Assembly (NCBI GenBank): GCA_031002005.1
Contig: CM061920.1
Coordinates: 104,653,447 to 104,717,446 of the forward strand
Origin: Vandiemenella viatica
Taxonomy: Eukaryota > Arthropoda > Insecta > Orthoptera > Morabidae
Length of the DNA: 64,000 nt
Direction of reading: 5' to 3'
In this document: positions 48,508 through 61,109 of the stretch, one piece after another
Layout: each line of letters starts with the position of its first letter
Numbering within the stretch: position 1 is the stretch's first letter
Made by a program: the position numbers and the translations under genes
The notes under the pieces: model-generated
What the model was told of the DNA's origin: nothing
Seen by the model: only the letters and a program-made list of their open reading frames with translations
Database searches by the model: none

Positions 48508-48596
48508 AGGGAGCAAGGAACAGGAAGGAATTTGGCCATGGAATTTTTGAAGGAGTGATTTCAGGAAACTATGGATAGCCGAAACCTGGATGGCAT
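48508..48596 (-). mobile_element. SINE fragment, core partly deleted
   Basis: Read on minus: GCCATCCAGGTTTCGGC, TAGTTTCCTGAAATCACTCC, TTCAAAAATTCCATGGCC and AAATTCCTTCCTG. This is the body of the main SINE family with the GCGAATGCAGGGATG core missing. The tRNA head is absent. Confidence 0.7.
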
Positions 48597-49634
48597 TCAT
48601 TCATTCATACGCCAGTGACAGAAGCTGTGGGTCAGTAGCCAATCGTCCTACAATTCGGTTAATAACTATATCTATATTCCTATTAAAGAATTAAACGATA
48701 GCTTAAATGTTACTCAGAAACACTGCTTGATCAATTTCCTTTAAAAGTGGAATGTGATATGTGCATTTCTGTGTATGTTTCTCAGCTGCTATCGCTATGA
48801 GACAATGACTCCACGTGCAGACAGCTGAGTGGTTTGCTGTAATAATTTCACGTGCCTACAGTAATTCAGAATATTCGATTTTTAAGTCATGTAGACACAT
48901 TTACTTGATCTATGAAGCTTTTTATCACACTATTAAAGTATTTATTTCATTTTTCAATTCCATTTTTTTGATTCTTGGCTTCGCAATGTCTTTTTATACG
49001 ATCCATGTTCAGTCATTTTATTGAAGTATAAATTTTAAGGACACAACTGTTAATTATTTAATTAACTTTTAAAATAAGAGTAAGATAATAATTGAACAAT
49101 GCGTTATAGAAAAATGAGGACGCGAGCAGTCGTGGTTACAGATTGAAATATTACTTAATTTTATGTATGTAAAATTTATTTTTATAAGGAAAATGTGGTT
49201 AACTTTATCATACTAGAGATAAAAAAAACCATGAATTTACAAACAAATATTTACAGCTTTATTTTCTTTTTAACAAATTAAAATAATTGAACTTTATTTA
49301 TTCCTAAAAACAAATGACATACGTTGTTGAATTACTCATTATTTACAGCAAAAGATCTTAGAAATTCATGTTCGGTCTAGTTCAGTGGTGAGTATGAAAT
49401 GTCACACAGGTGTTACTTGGCGTTGGGAAACCGAGTTCTGGTGGAAAATTGTTGTGACACAAATTATGTTCCTTTCCCGTTCACAGTTAGGAGCGATGAG
49501 CATTAGCGCGGTACATCGCAAATTGCCATTGCGTGATCTCTGCTCAGAAGTAGGCTGCGACAGGCGAAGTGGTGTAACGTCGTACAACGTCAGGCCTGAC
49601 ATCGCAAGCGGAGTCGTGCTGGGAAGCTACCCTG
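48597..49634. other. Intergenic stretch
   Basis: AT-rich with no gene recognised. From about 49400 the base composition rises toward the candidate exon on the minus strand. Confidence 0.45.
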
Positions 49635-49796
49635 TCAGGCGCTGTTCACCAGGCTCCAAACATCGGCCAGCAGCTTCCAGTCGAAACTCACAGATCGAAT
49701 GTCTCTCTCGACGTCAGCCCATCCGTAGGGATACTCGATCGGTGCCGTCCAGTCATTCTTCTGCTTCAACCAAACTCGTGGGCCGACAGGCAGAAT
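49635..49796 (-). CDS. Candidate terminal exon, unknown protein
   Basis: A minus frame open for 54 codons to a stop at 49635-49637 reads LPVGPRVWLKQKNDWTAPIE, YPYGWADVERDIRSVSFDWK and LLADVWSLVNSA. It is Trp-rich (five), with balanced charged and hydrophobic residues, and its base composition is richer than its surroundings. A possible acceptor (CTGCCTGTCGGCCCACGAG, or TTGAAGCAG slightly downstream) would make it a last exon. No upstream exon or family was identified, and the plus strand is also open here as part of a 206-codon frame. It could be a host exon, a retroposed fragment or chance. Confidence 0.25.
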   Translation of the reverse strand: MLPVGPRVWLKQKNDWTAPIEYPYGWADVERDIRSVSFDWKLLADVWSLVNSA

Positions 49797-49940
49797 TTAG
49801 CGTACTTTCCAGCGATACAGTCGTCTTACTCGTTATTCCATTTTCACATTTCCATGCACAGCAATTACAAGCACCCATTTGTTTCCGCTGTTCCCAGCCA
49901 TATCCTATCATATGTCACTGTAACTTTTCAAACATTGTTG

Positions 49941-50820
49941 TTTTATTATTATTAGTCCGCTATTTACTGAAAGTGGATAGCGGAGGGTGCATTGCACAAT
50001 CGTAATGTGTAACCATTTGGGCTGTACGGGATATGGCAGGAGGCAACCGTGGTATATTTTTAGGAACCATCCCGGCATTCGCCTGGAGCGATCTGGGAAA
50101 ACCATGTAAAACCTAGATCAGGATGGCTGGAGGAGTTTCTAGATACCATCTCCTATTGTAATCTAAGTTCTCTCGCTTGATAACTCCTTCCTGTGCCACT
50201 CACTAATCGCTCGCGGAAAAAAATAGTATAGAAATGAATCGGCTCTAGTACTGACATATCTTATTTTTCGGTCATTCCTAGATATTAAAGGAGCTGTTAG
50301 TAATATGACTTTGCCGTCATCCTGAAATAGGACAGTCATGAATTTTTCAGTCAACTTCTGCTGAGAGCAATGCCTTCGATGTTCCAGGTCTTCCCAGCCT
50401 AACTCCATCAACATTGCACATACGCTTTACCTCCAGTTATTTATACCTATTACGAATCGGGTGCCGCTTCTTTGGATCTTCTCTAATGCCTTCATAGGGA
50501 CCCCATACAGAAAAACAATATTATAAGTGAGGACGAACAAGAGCTTTGTATGCAATCGATAACTTCGGGTGTACATTGTTTTAAATTACTACCTGGAAAT
50601 CTGGGAATATGATTTGCTTTCACAATTACTTTCTCAATTTGTTCATTCAACAAAAAATTAATACAAATTGTTACACCTAGGTATTTAGCGGAATCTATCG
50701 TTCTAAGTACAGTGCCATTAATTTTATAGTCAGAGCTAAATGGTGTCGCAGTTTTACTTATATGCACGACTTGGTCTTTTTTAGCGTTTAACTCAAGCAG
50801 TCTTCAAAATATCCATGCCA
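49941..50820 (-). mobile_element. 5'-truncated copy of the second CR1/L2-like LINE family
   Basis: Minus order: LNAKK, VVHISKTATPFSSDYKINGT, LRTIDSAKYLGVTICINF, KQCTPEV, ALEKIQR, then SVCAMLMELGWEDLEHRRHC, SQQKLTEKFMTVLF and a stop near 50163. These match block for block the 3' coding part of the plus-strand LINE at 57392-57970. The 3' UTR (50160 down to 49941) matches that of the plus copy, including CCTCCTGCCATATCCCGTA, and ends in TAATAATAATAAA. Coding frames are broken by stops and shifts. It lacks everything upstream of the end of the RT. Confidence 0.85.
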
Positions 50821-50824
50821 TCAG

Positions 50825-53800
50825 GATGTGGAAATAATTGTATTTAGTGTCTCTTTCGATCAAAATTTCCATAGGCTTTCAAAACATCGGTACTTTGGGT
50901 GTTCCCCGCTAATCCTCCTGAGACTCGTAAGTTTTGTTGTTGGCTGTACCTCACAGGTAACACGCTATATTCGTGTTCCTGTGTATACCGTTTTTGCAAG
51001 CGCGAACACCATGCTGGTATTTCTTACGAATTACTCGCGAGTGTAGTAAACGAGCGTCAATTTACCCCAGCCAAGGTTGGATTTGTCTCTGATCAATCAC
51101 TCTCCAGTTAGCTTCCCGAAGATATGTGTCCCTAGGATCAGAGCAATTACGTTCTGCCCACACTTATTGCTAGTAATGAGCAGGAATCAGCGATACAAAT
51201 GAAAACATGTAGTTGAAAGAATGGAGTGACTTTAATACTTCAATAAAAATAGCCAAATAGAAATACACTTGAAATAACTGAAAAATAGTGCATATAATAA
51301 CTCTCATAAAAGGAATCTCTTACTAATAAAATCCTGTCACTCGGAATATTCTTTCTAAGCCAGCAGAAGGGAATAAATGCGTTAGCCATTACCTAATAAA
51401 ATCTGCATGCCGTATGGCAACGTGGTCCGTCCTGAGAATCGGCAAATAGACTGCCCCGGAGGCTGTTCTCGACTGCCCTCTCCAGAGTACGAGCGTAGTG
51501 GAGGAAGTCATGTGACATTAGTTCTATTCGTTTAAAATCCCTTGCTAAGGGCTTTTCTGGGATACCGTGGTAGGGGGACTGCTTCCCACGGGAAGTGACT
51601 TTGCCCAACCTTGAGCTCTGCTTCGTTAGGTGGAATTACATTACATAGCTGCAGCTTGAGAAAAATTATCCCGAGCGAAAATTAGAATATACTATAACTA
51701 AAATCTCTCAATATACTACACGAGCCACGCTAATTGTTTTGATCACATGTAATACCACAAGATAAAGAGATTAGTACAGGGTAGCAACAACGGGGGTTGT
51801 ATTACATGAACAGACATAATGATTAAACGTTTTGTGAAATTCGTACCGATTATAATCAAGAACCATCATTGGCGTATGAGTGCAAGCGTAATTTTTTATC
51901 GTAAATGCAAAATTTAGTGCAACAATGTATTGTTATGTGATTGATAAATTGACAAAAGTCAAGAGTTGCTCTCTTTCACCAAAACATTAGGCCTATTTCC
52001 AAAAAAATTGATATCTATAGATGAAAACCAAAAATAATTAAATCTTGATAAAAATATCTCATGTCTTACAGAGCTAGCTTCATATTATTGTAGATCAGTT
52101 ATCTGAATGGATGCTGCAGAAAAATGTATAAGAGAAACTTGCAAAACAAAATCGCTAAATTTGATCAAATACTGTACAGAATAAGACATTGAACGTTATC
52201 TTGGTTAGCCGAGTGAAACAGCATCATTTTTTAAAAACCTGTCGTTTCAGCTATCACTCTGTGGCGTTCATCAGAGGACTAAAAGTCCTAAAGTCCTAAA
52301 AGTAAAAAGATTGACTCGCTTCCACGTGGACAAATCTAAGATAACATGGGCAACGACGGTGGAAGTCTAAGCACTCAAGACACTGAATGTCGTGCTGTGC
52401 AGTTACAGTTTTTTAGTGCTGACGTTTTATATAGCTGCCACTGGAAATTTCAGTATATTTTGTAATATACTTGAAACAGTTCTCATAAATGTATGATGAT
52501 CTAAAACGAGAATTATTCTCTGTGGTAACTTAAACATAAATTTTGCTGTTGGATATTACCTAACAGATTATTTTCTGGGAATAGTTGAATCGTTCAGTAT
52601 TTGCAAAGTTGTAAATTTCTAAACTAGGGAATAGATAGATAGTAACACTATTATTCTTAACATCTTTTTGTGCAGAAAAATAAATTGGAGAAATTTGGAA
52701 TAGATCCAAAAGAAAATGGTTTTTCATACCATAATGCTTAAAAAATTATTTTGTCCTCACTGTGAAAAATAAATAAGTTAGAGAAAAGATTTATACCAAA
52801 GTTAGGTCATGAAATAAAAATTCAATAAAAACATTTAACAATGATTTTAAGAATGAGTGTTGGACCACTGTGCTTAATGAAATAAATTCTTTTATTTTCA
52901 CCAGAGGGTTTAGCAAGTTCGCGAAGGGAGCTTCCCTTCAAGACTATTTTGGTATCTAAAGATTATTGATGAACTGTTATATGATTGGTGCATGGAATGG
53001 GAAGGTGACAAAGTTTTCCACATTCACGAAAATGGTGTATGATTTTCATTGTTTTGAAACTGTTTACAACTGCAGAAAGCGGATTTTTGGAAATTGGATT
53101 TATATGAGTCGTAACTATCATGGGTTTTTATGCAGTTAACAATGGAAACTGATTATAGCAATGAGATGTTAACTAACTGACCAGTTATCAGTATTTTGTA
53201 ATATTACATGTAGCATTTCAAACCTCTGAGATTGTTCTCACATGGGATAAAAGGGAGCATGTATAATCTATCTATTAATTATGTTCTTTAAGTTCCATTC
53301 TGTGTTAATATATATTCTTGTTTTCTTATTTTTTTAAAAAACCGTTTGACACACTTCTGCATTGCACTACTAATATAGGTAAACGTATACACTGTTTCTC
53401 TGTGAAGGGGTTATTTTATAATTTTTATGATATATTTCTAGTCTTTATATCTGTGACAGAGTTCTGTAACGCTCTGTTCTGTATACCGAACGTTTGTTTC
53501 ATTGTGTTAAATCCTGTTTTTTAATCCCCTGATGCTATTCCGCATTTTAGGCTGTTGTTGTGTTAATTTCACACAAATGTTTGTAAAGCATTTACATCGT
53601 TTTGTTTGTTTCTTTATGTTAAGTATATAAACACGGAATGTTACAAATTTTTAACGTGTTATCCTAACTAAAACATTAAACACTTCCATAAAAGAAGGTC
53701 AAATGCAGATTCTCCTTACGATCAACACCGGCTAAAGTATATTATTATTTTCTTTTGTGAACTGTAGTTAAAGTTAGCGACTATATATAGAGAACAGCGG

Positions 53801-55370
53801 TGTACAGTACAAACTGCTGCCGGAAAAGAAAGATATCCCACGTAAAGGTTAAAAATTTCTTTGTTCAAGCACAGGGAGGTGGATAAAAAAGGCGCATGGG
53901 ATGCCAATAGAAAGGAAGTTGTATTGATAGCAACGAGAGTGCAATAATTTCTCATTATTTTCTGTCACAATGCATGGCGGAAAACGAATTACTGAAGAAT
54001 GATAGTCCACTGCAGCTATACACTCCCTGCCTCTTATGAGAGTTCAAACATAGATTGTGGATTATTCCAGCCACAAGAATAAATCTTTACGACCGTCAAT
54101 TTCCTATGAATCAATAACTTTATTACAAAAATTACAAGAAATAGGCACGATAGGTAGTATTATAATGTTTGACAGATGCCAATTTCCTTTCTGTCTGAGA
54201 TACCGCAGCAGTTTTACTAAGTCAAATCATACAGAGACATGGTCGCCAGTTTATTTCATTTCTGTGTCTACTCTTTTTCTCCTTCTTCCTCAACAACTCT
54301 TCCAAATATTTTGGAGTCGGCTGCTACCAGCGAGTTTTACTCATCGTTCGCATGGTCAGATTTGGAGATTTAGTTTTATGTTCGCATGCCCTTGCTGCCG
54401 TCGGCATTTTATACCTACAGCCAGGTCATACTACGTACTAAAGGGGGGTGCTGCCACCTGTCTGTGAAACGTGCAACTATGTTCAGCGTCTGATAAGTGT
54501 ATCTTCTTTTGTGTTAAGTATTTGGTTAATGAGGCGGAGATTAGGGACTTTTCCGAGTTTTGCCTTGACGGCTGCGAAAAATCGTCTAAAAACTGCAGTC
54601 ATGACGTCCGGTAAGTGAGGGTCTGGTCCGTTGTATCTCTCCGATCCAGTGCGTGCCGCCTCAGCCACACTGGCGGAAACGTTTCTATGTCTACTGTGTA
54701 TTTGCAGACTACTATGACGAGTGTGTTTCACTTGTATTGTTTATGGATAAAAAAGATACGTCGTGAAACGTGGTAACGATGTATCATTCCTCGCTCGCCA
54801 AGTCGACCCATGCCCTTTTGCACCCGCTGTCAAACGTTTTGCGATTTAACCCAGACCTTTAGTACACAAATGGTATTTGTTTTTTGGTACATATCGTGTT
54901 AGAATCAGGTAACAGAAACAAAGAAAGAAAGAAAAATATACATTTAATTCAATTATTGGCCACTTGAACTGAATTTTTGCGTCGTCTGAACCAGGTCTTC
55001 ATCAAAGCTAGTGGGCAGAAGTGATCTCAACTGACTCAGATTGGTTATGGTTCCCTGCATTCACACAGCGTGGAGTTCACATGCAAGTCCAATCTCTGCT
55101 GGTTGGTCATCCTCCTTAAGACTACAGAGCGTAACCTACTGAATACTTTCCATCTAAATTATTCTTATAGCCGGGGGAAGGAATTTACTTGATATCAACC
55201 ACTGCCTGACAGCTCAGTTTATCTACGACAACTTTAAATTCCTGTAACTCAGCTGACCTCTATAAATTCCATTTGGGCTGATATCAAAACAGAGACTTGA
55301 GACTTCTCTTTTTGTTTTTTCGGGAGGCGCTGTACTGTTAATTTGGAATTTAACCACCGTTCCTACTACC
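50825..55370. other. Long AT-rich stretch, no gene recognised
   Basis: No domain recognised on either strand. GC-richer patches at 51400-51600 (minus frame of 71 codons) and 54490-54700 (minus frame of 82 codons) have mixed, protein-like composition but match nothing I know. Confidence 0.45.
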
Positions 55371-57970
55371 TTGCTGGTCAGGCATCGAATAGTACTAGGA
55401 ACCAAGAGCTGGTTGGCGCCAGAGGTAGAATCTAGCGAAGTATTTGGCCCTCATTTCAATGTTTTTCTGAAAGACAGAGCTGTCTCAATGGTTGGGTGTG
55501 TGTTCGTGGCCGTTAGCAAAACCGTTAATTGCTCTGTCGTAACTGAAACTGAAATTTTTTGAGAGTTATTATGGGTCAAGCTAAAAATTTGTAAACATTT
55601 AAAGTTCATAATCGGGTCATTTTATCGACCTCCGGATTCTGATTTGGCTAACGCGGAATACTTCAGAGAGCGACTTAATGAAATTTATAAAAATTTCAGG
55701 GACATATATTGATCGTGGGTGGTGATTTTAACCTACCGTCGGTTAAGTGGGGCACGTGCACTTTCAGGTTGGACCTAAGAGGTAGGTTAATAACCGAAAC
55801 GTTCATGGAAGTATTTTCAGAAAGATATCTTGAACAGATGGTTGAAGAGTTAACGTGGTTCGACAAAGATTCCTCGTCCATTTCGAATCTTTTTCTTATA
55901 AGCAATCCTGATATTGTAGATACAGTTTGCGTAGAAGACGGTATAAGTGATCACAAGGCGGTTGTGGTAACTTTAAAATCTAGTCTGAATTTGAAGCATC
56001 ACAAAGACAAACTCGTATATTTCTTTGATAATGCAAACGATGTGGGTATGGTTGATCACCTGGTGCAAAATTTTGAAACGTACACGCTCAATACATATGT
56101 TGAGGAACATGGTTTAATTTAAAAGAAATAATATGGACCGGTTTAAATCAATTTGTTCCTAAGAAGCTAATTAAGGTTAGTAAGAACCTTCCGTGGTTCA
56201 ATAAGGAAGTGAAATGTTTGCTCAGGACGCAAAGGCGTTTACATGCCACAGTAAAGAAATCGGGGGACTTGTCTAATCGCACTAAATTAGTCCAGTTGCG
56301 AGTGGAAGTGCGTAAGACAATGCGTGATGCCTTTAAAGACGCCAAGCCAGAAATGTATCCGAAGATCTGATTGCTAATCCAAAAAAGTTCTGATCATATG
56401 TCAGATTAATAAGAGGCTCTCGTAAAGTTATGCCGTCACAGATTAAGGAAAATGGGGAATTATCTGAAACTAACGTAGAGAAAGCAGAAATTTCGAAAAA
56501 ATATATTTAAAAAAGCTTTCACAACAGAAAACTCAGAGGAGATCCCTATATTTGCCAATCGACCAAAAAAATTATGAACGATCTCGTTGTTGATGTTGAG
56601 GGAATAACTAAACTGCTTATGAATCTAAAAACCAATAAGGCTCCCGGACCAGACGGTATTCCTACAAGATTCTACTCAGGGTACGCAACGGAAATTGCAC
56701 CTTATTTGATGAAATTATATACCGCCTCCTTGGATCAAGGAAAAATACCAGCCGAATGGAAGACCGCTATCGGAAGGCCAGTGTTTAAAAATGGGAATGT
56801 TAATTATCCTCAAAATTATAGGCCAATCTCGTTAACCTCAATATTTTCCAGGATTTTAGAAAACATCATCTATTAAAATGTTATGCGGTTTTTGGATGAA
56901 GGTGAGCTTTTAAACCCAAATCAACATGGATTCAGGAAAGACCGATGTTGCAAAACACAATTTGCACTTTTAATTCACGACTTGTGCCATATTATAGATG
57001 GGCAATCCCAGGTTGACCTGGTTCTATTAGATTATAAAATAGGTTTCGACACTATGCCTCACACTAGGTTACTTAGGAAACTTCGTGGTTACGGCATTTC
57101 TAGACAAATATGCAACTGAGTTGCAGACTTTCTGTAGGGCAGAACACAGTTTGTAGTTCTCGACGGTGAGCGTTCATCACTTACCGAGGTGAGGTCCGTG
57201 GTTTCCCAGGGAAGCGTGATAGGACCTTTGTTCTTTCTCATATACATTGATGATTTGTGTGACATAACAAGGGGAAGAAAAGATTATATGCATATGATAC
57301 TATTATTTATCGTGATATCAAAACCCAGGAAGACTGCGCTTTGTTACAAGACGATATTTTGAAAATAATTGTGTGGTGTAAAGGCTGGTAGTTGGAGTTA
57401 AACGCTAAAAAGTGCCAAGTCATGCGTGTAAGTAAAAAGGTGACACCTTTTAGCTCTGAATATACAATTCATGGTACTGTCCTTAGAACGGTAGATTCCG
57501 CTAAATACCTAGGGGTAACAATTCGTATTAATTTGTTGTGGAATGAGCATATTGAGAATGTAATTGGGAAAGCAAATCGTATGCTCCATTTTCTAGGTCG
57601 TGAAACAATGCACTCTGGAAGTTAAATCGATTGCATATAAGTCACTAGTGCGTCCTCACTTAGAATATTGTCTTTCTGTATGGGGTGCCCATCAAAAGTG
57701 GTTAATGGAGGCATTAGAAAAGGTCCAAAGAAGAGACACCCGATTCGTGACAGGTATATATAGTTGGAGGGAAAGCGTAAGTGCAATGTTGAAGGAGTTA
57801 GATCAGGAAGACCTGGAACACTGAAGGCGTTGCTCTCGACAGAAGCTAATTGAAAAATTCACGACTGACATATTTCGGAATGACAGAAAACAAATATTGT
57901 TACCAGCAACAAAAATAAGAGAAATCATGGCCATAACCGATTATTTTCTGTATTCATTTTTTCCACGAGT
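55371..57970 (+). pseudogene. LINE ORF2 (endonuclease and reverse transcriptase), broken
   Basis: The open pieces 55371-55562, 55709-56122, 56574-56876, 56883-57119, 57392-57625 and 57600-57824 lie in changing frames with stops between. The RT catalytic box, normally F/Y-ADD, reads GCA TAT GAT ACT at 57290-57301: the first catalytic Asp is Tyr. This alone would abolish polymerase activity. Endonuclease residues GDFN and SDH are kept. The frame changes before and after the box confirm long decay. Confidence 0.85.
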
Positions 57971-58039
57971 GATTAGGGAATGAAATAGAAAAGATTTACC
58001 GGTCATGTAAATTTAAAATCCAACAGGAGTAGCTTTCTA

Positions 58040-58170
58040 TAAAGCTCTCCAGCTGTCCTGATATGGGTTTTCCATGGTTTTCCCAGATCACTCTTTGCGA
58101 ATGCTGGGATGGTTCCTCACAATAGCCCATGAGCGCCTCCTGCCATATCCCGTATATCCCTTCAAACCTA
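58040..58170 (+). repeat. SINE-like module within the LINE 3' UTR
   Basis: TGTCCTGATATGGGTTTTCC, ATGGTTTTCCCAGATCACTC, GCGAATGCTGGGATGGTTCC matches the body of the tRNA-derived SINEs (for example 24305-24375) in the same sense as the LINE. The truncated copy of this LINE at 49.9-50.8 kb has the same module (about 50020-50130, minus) in the same relation to its coding end, so the module belongs to the LINE and is not a chance SINE insertion. Confidence 0.85.
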
Positions 58171-58261
58171 TTACCCTTTCGGATAGGTGCAATGCTCCCT
58201 CCGCCACACACTTTTAGTGAATCGTGGAGTAATAATAATAAATCATTTTCCACCACCAACT

Positions 58262-58800
58262 CTCAGAGCATTATCCAGGTGATTTTCCACCAGAGGCTTA
58301 ACTGCAGTTGAAATTTCTTTGTGTCCATCTCTTTGGCTCTTATGGTTGCGGCACGACGATAGATTCCGGCTCTGACATGTGTTATCTGGCTCGAGTCCTG
58401 GTCGTGGAAGATATTATGATCATGAGGACTTGGCCGGCAGGGTAGGAAAGGTGGTGTAGCACAATTTCTTATCAAAGATGATTGTTAAATCCCAAACCTC
58501 TCCGCCGTGCGTATGAAAAGAGGGTATCCGACAGTATTGATAGTGATGCGTCCGTCGAATTGGGATGTTAATCCTGGAGGGCCCTGGTGCCTTTCGGAAG
58601 AGTAGGCTCAAATGGTCTGGCGCCGGGTTTTACTCTATTGCTTCTTTCATCTCCCATCTACAACACTTACCGTTGAACACACACAGTATCACAATCATCT
58701 ACAGTCAGAACAACTCTTGTGAACTCTGCCCCCACGACCACCGTGGGGAAGACGACAGATAACAACCCCAGTTCATCTTCCCAGACGTTGCTATGGCATT
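58262..58800 (+). mobile_element. Probable SINE of the second tRNA-headed type
   Basis: GATTCCGGCTCTGACATG followed by GGCTCGAGTCCTGGTCGTGG gives a tRNA-like B-box region. Further on, GTCCGTCGAATTGGGATG, TTAATCCTGGAGGGCCC, TGGTGCCTTTCGGAAGAG and TAGGCTCAAATGGTC form a block I recall from repetitive 3' regions in orthopteran sequence. No tail or duplication was found and the exact ends are unclear. Confidence 0.45.
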
Positions 58801-60799
58801 GCGTACGCTCGGACAAGGACAAGGCATTCATAGAAAAAAGTTACGTTCCTTTTTTATTTTATTACCATTTATATTTATATTTTTCACATTCACAGTAGTG
58901 TTTGATATTTGCTCTAAAAACAAAGAAATAATAGCATATTAACTGCTGCCACCCCAATTAGAAATTTATAAAATAGTTGGTTAGGTCCTAGGGAACAAAC
59001 GAAGGTATGTCACAAGAGACACACAAAGCTCTTCCTCCGCTAGCTAATATCTTTAAAACTTAACATGACCCACACTTTCTTTAAGTCAAATCCGCTGAGG
59101 CCTCAGTGAAAATACATATGGTGATGTAACTAATTGTTTCCCTACATACCCTGCTAATCAGCAGAAAAATTCACAACAAAATGATGGTTTGTAGAAAATT
59201 CATCATGAACTTTGTTGTTTCGGCTTTCATCAGTTGAACATGACCATGGTAAATATTATGATGAACAGGGAACACATTAGTCATATTTCGTATCGAAATT
59301 ACTTTTTAAGAGCATGACAGTATTATATAATATTAAAAGGAATTGTCTTCACAATATAATTTTTTCATCTACCCAACTAATTTATACATCACTGAATTCG
59401 AAAGAAAAATCTATTTCAGATGAGAAAAATCTGTTTATCTGATTTGCTTTTGCCAGTCATTAAGATACTGGCGGAAAATTGTACTACTGGCAGTAAATTT
59501 TCATTTTCGTATCGAGTAGTATGTTAGAATCTAACAATTTAATCATTCATTTTTATGTTTCTTTCCAACATACTCAGAAATACATACAATTTGCATTCCT
59601 CCTGGGTATCACCGCGCTCTGGTATTAAGGTGTTTCAATCGATCTGCTTCCACCTACTTTTAAGGCGGAACTTCACCGAGACGTGTTTCACATGCAGTAC
59701 TCGTTTGAAACTCTTCTCGTTGAAGTTCCATCCGAGGAGAAGCCGGAAGGAGACCGCCCAAAAGTTGTCCCAATACCCGGACGCGGAAAGCTTGGAAACT
59801 ATTTATCCCTACTGCGTAAGCGTTCGATTGCAAATGTACTTCTGTTGTTTAGAATTATCTACCCTTCTTGATTCAGTATCTCCGACCGCTTTAGTTTTTT
59901 GTCAATTACAATATTTTCACTATCTTGGTGGCATTATACTCGCATGTTCTTTTGCTTCAGATATTTGAAGTTAAACAAATTTACAAAGTTTTTCGGAAAA
60001 ACTTTAAAAAGATAAGTAGATAGTGCAGTAAAACTTATAAACATGTCCTTACATTATCTCTTTAAGTTTTTCGCTTGTTGTATTTCCAAATAATTAGTTC
60101 AACTTCAGTGACTATATTACCGTTGAATACTATAAATTGTATCCGTTCTTAAAGAAACCACTTCTAGTCAGAAAAATGCCACAAAAATAAGGAAATTATG
60201 AGAAACCGACGAAGAAGGAAAATTTACATTATTTAGCGATATATCTTCAAGAAGAAATATTCGAAGGTTTGATATTCGCTTTTTAACTATGAGAATACAG
60301 ATAAATTAATTAATTGACTATTGGCAATACTGGCAGAGTAAAGTGTAAACAAAGATCAAGTATCAACATTAAAAAATAAAAACAAATTACAGAGAGTTTA
60401 TCATCATTAACAAACATAAGAGACTACACGACAAGAAGAAGTGAATTGATTTCGTTATTTAAGAATAACATTACGTTCTACTTGCGAAAAAGTATAGATA
60501 CCAACATGGAAATAGTATTAAAAAAACTGATTCTCTTTTTTCTCTATCAAAATTTTGCAGTGTCATTCGTTGAGCCAGGATTTAGAACCTTCTGCATCTA
60601 CACCTGCATTTTGCATTACATAAAGAAATAGGTGACAGAGGGTGATTTGCACCAAACTTCGTCCCCGCCATGTGAATAGAAGTTATTTCCCTCTTGTTAT
60701 TGCTTCCCAATGATTTATAAATAGTCATAATGTTTGCTAGAAATTCGTTTGGAACCTCCATCGCTGGTCTGCCATCTCAACTGCAGAACCACGTCAGTG
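58801..60799. other. AT-rich intergenic stretch
   Basis: No gene recognised. A patch at 59690-59800 reads EVPSEEKPEGDRPKVVPIPG on plus in an overlapping frame, protein-like in composition but unmatched and very short. Confidence 0.45.
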
Positions 60800-60990
60800 G
60801 AACTTTCGTTGAAGACCGACCATGGAGGGACCTGGTATTTGGGAGGACGTAGGTTCAAATCCCGTTCCGGGCAATCAGATTTCGTTTGCTCATAGTTCAA
60901 CGAAATCCTTCCAGAAAAATACCGGGATGGTTCCTTCAAAAGAGTATACCTGATTTCCTATATCTGCCCTCATCCCCCTCCCCCCCCCCA
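60800..60990 (+). mobile_element. tRNA-derived SINE, diverged
   Basis: Head end: GGGAGGACGTAGGTTCAAAT with the B box GGTTCAAATCCCG, then GGGCAATCAGATTTCG. Body: AACGAAATCCTTCCAG, AAATACCGGGATGGTTCC and TTCAAAAGAG, then a CCCTCATCCCCCTCCC-type end. Same main family as 7246-7490, with more substitutions. The A-box side is poorly kept. Confidence 0.7.
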
Positions 60991-61109
60991 AACAAAGGCT
61001 GTAAAAAATAATGTCAAGGTGAACGACTCTTATCTACCAGTTATCAGTCCTAATCGTATGGATGCCATGCAGCAAAACATTAGATGAAAGCTCGCGATAG
61101 CTTTGAACT

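Larger units (their letters stand above)
55371..58241 (+). mobile_element. CR1/L2-like LINE, second family, almost full ORF2 but dead
   Basis: Plus order: endonuclease from about 55371 (IVLGTKSWLAPEVESSEVF, FIIGSFYRPPDSD, IVGGDFNLPSVKWG, SDHKAVVVTLKSSL). The RT follows at 56574-57310: TNKAPGPDGIPTRFYS, NYRPISLTSIFSRILE, QHGFRKDRCCKTQF, QGSVIGPLFFLIYIDDL and an AYDT box. Then come TPFSSEYTIHGTVL, SAKYLGVTIRIN, VRPHLEYCLSVWG and LYSFFPRVIRE. The 3' UTR (58000-58241) carries the SINE-like module and ends in TAATAATAATAAA. ORF1 and the extreme N-terminus of the endonuclease are missing or unrecognised. Confidence 0.87.

Noticed and set aside
49385..50005. 206-codon plus-strand open frame, one of the longest in the window
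   Set aside because: Its last third runs antisense through the 3' UTR of the truncated LINE, and its middle is antisense to a more protein-like minus frame. Composition is Ser/Arg-rich without motifs.
51393..51608. 71-codon minus frame with mixed, protein-like composition
   Set aside because: No recognisable family, no splice context and no neighbour that would explain it.
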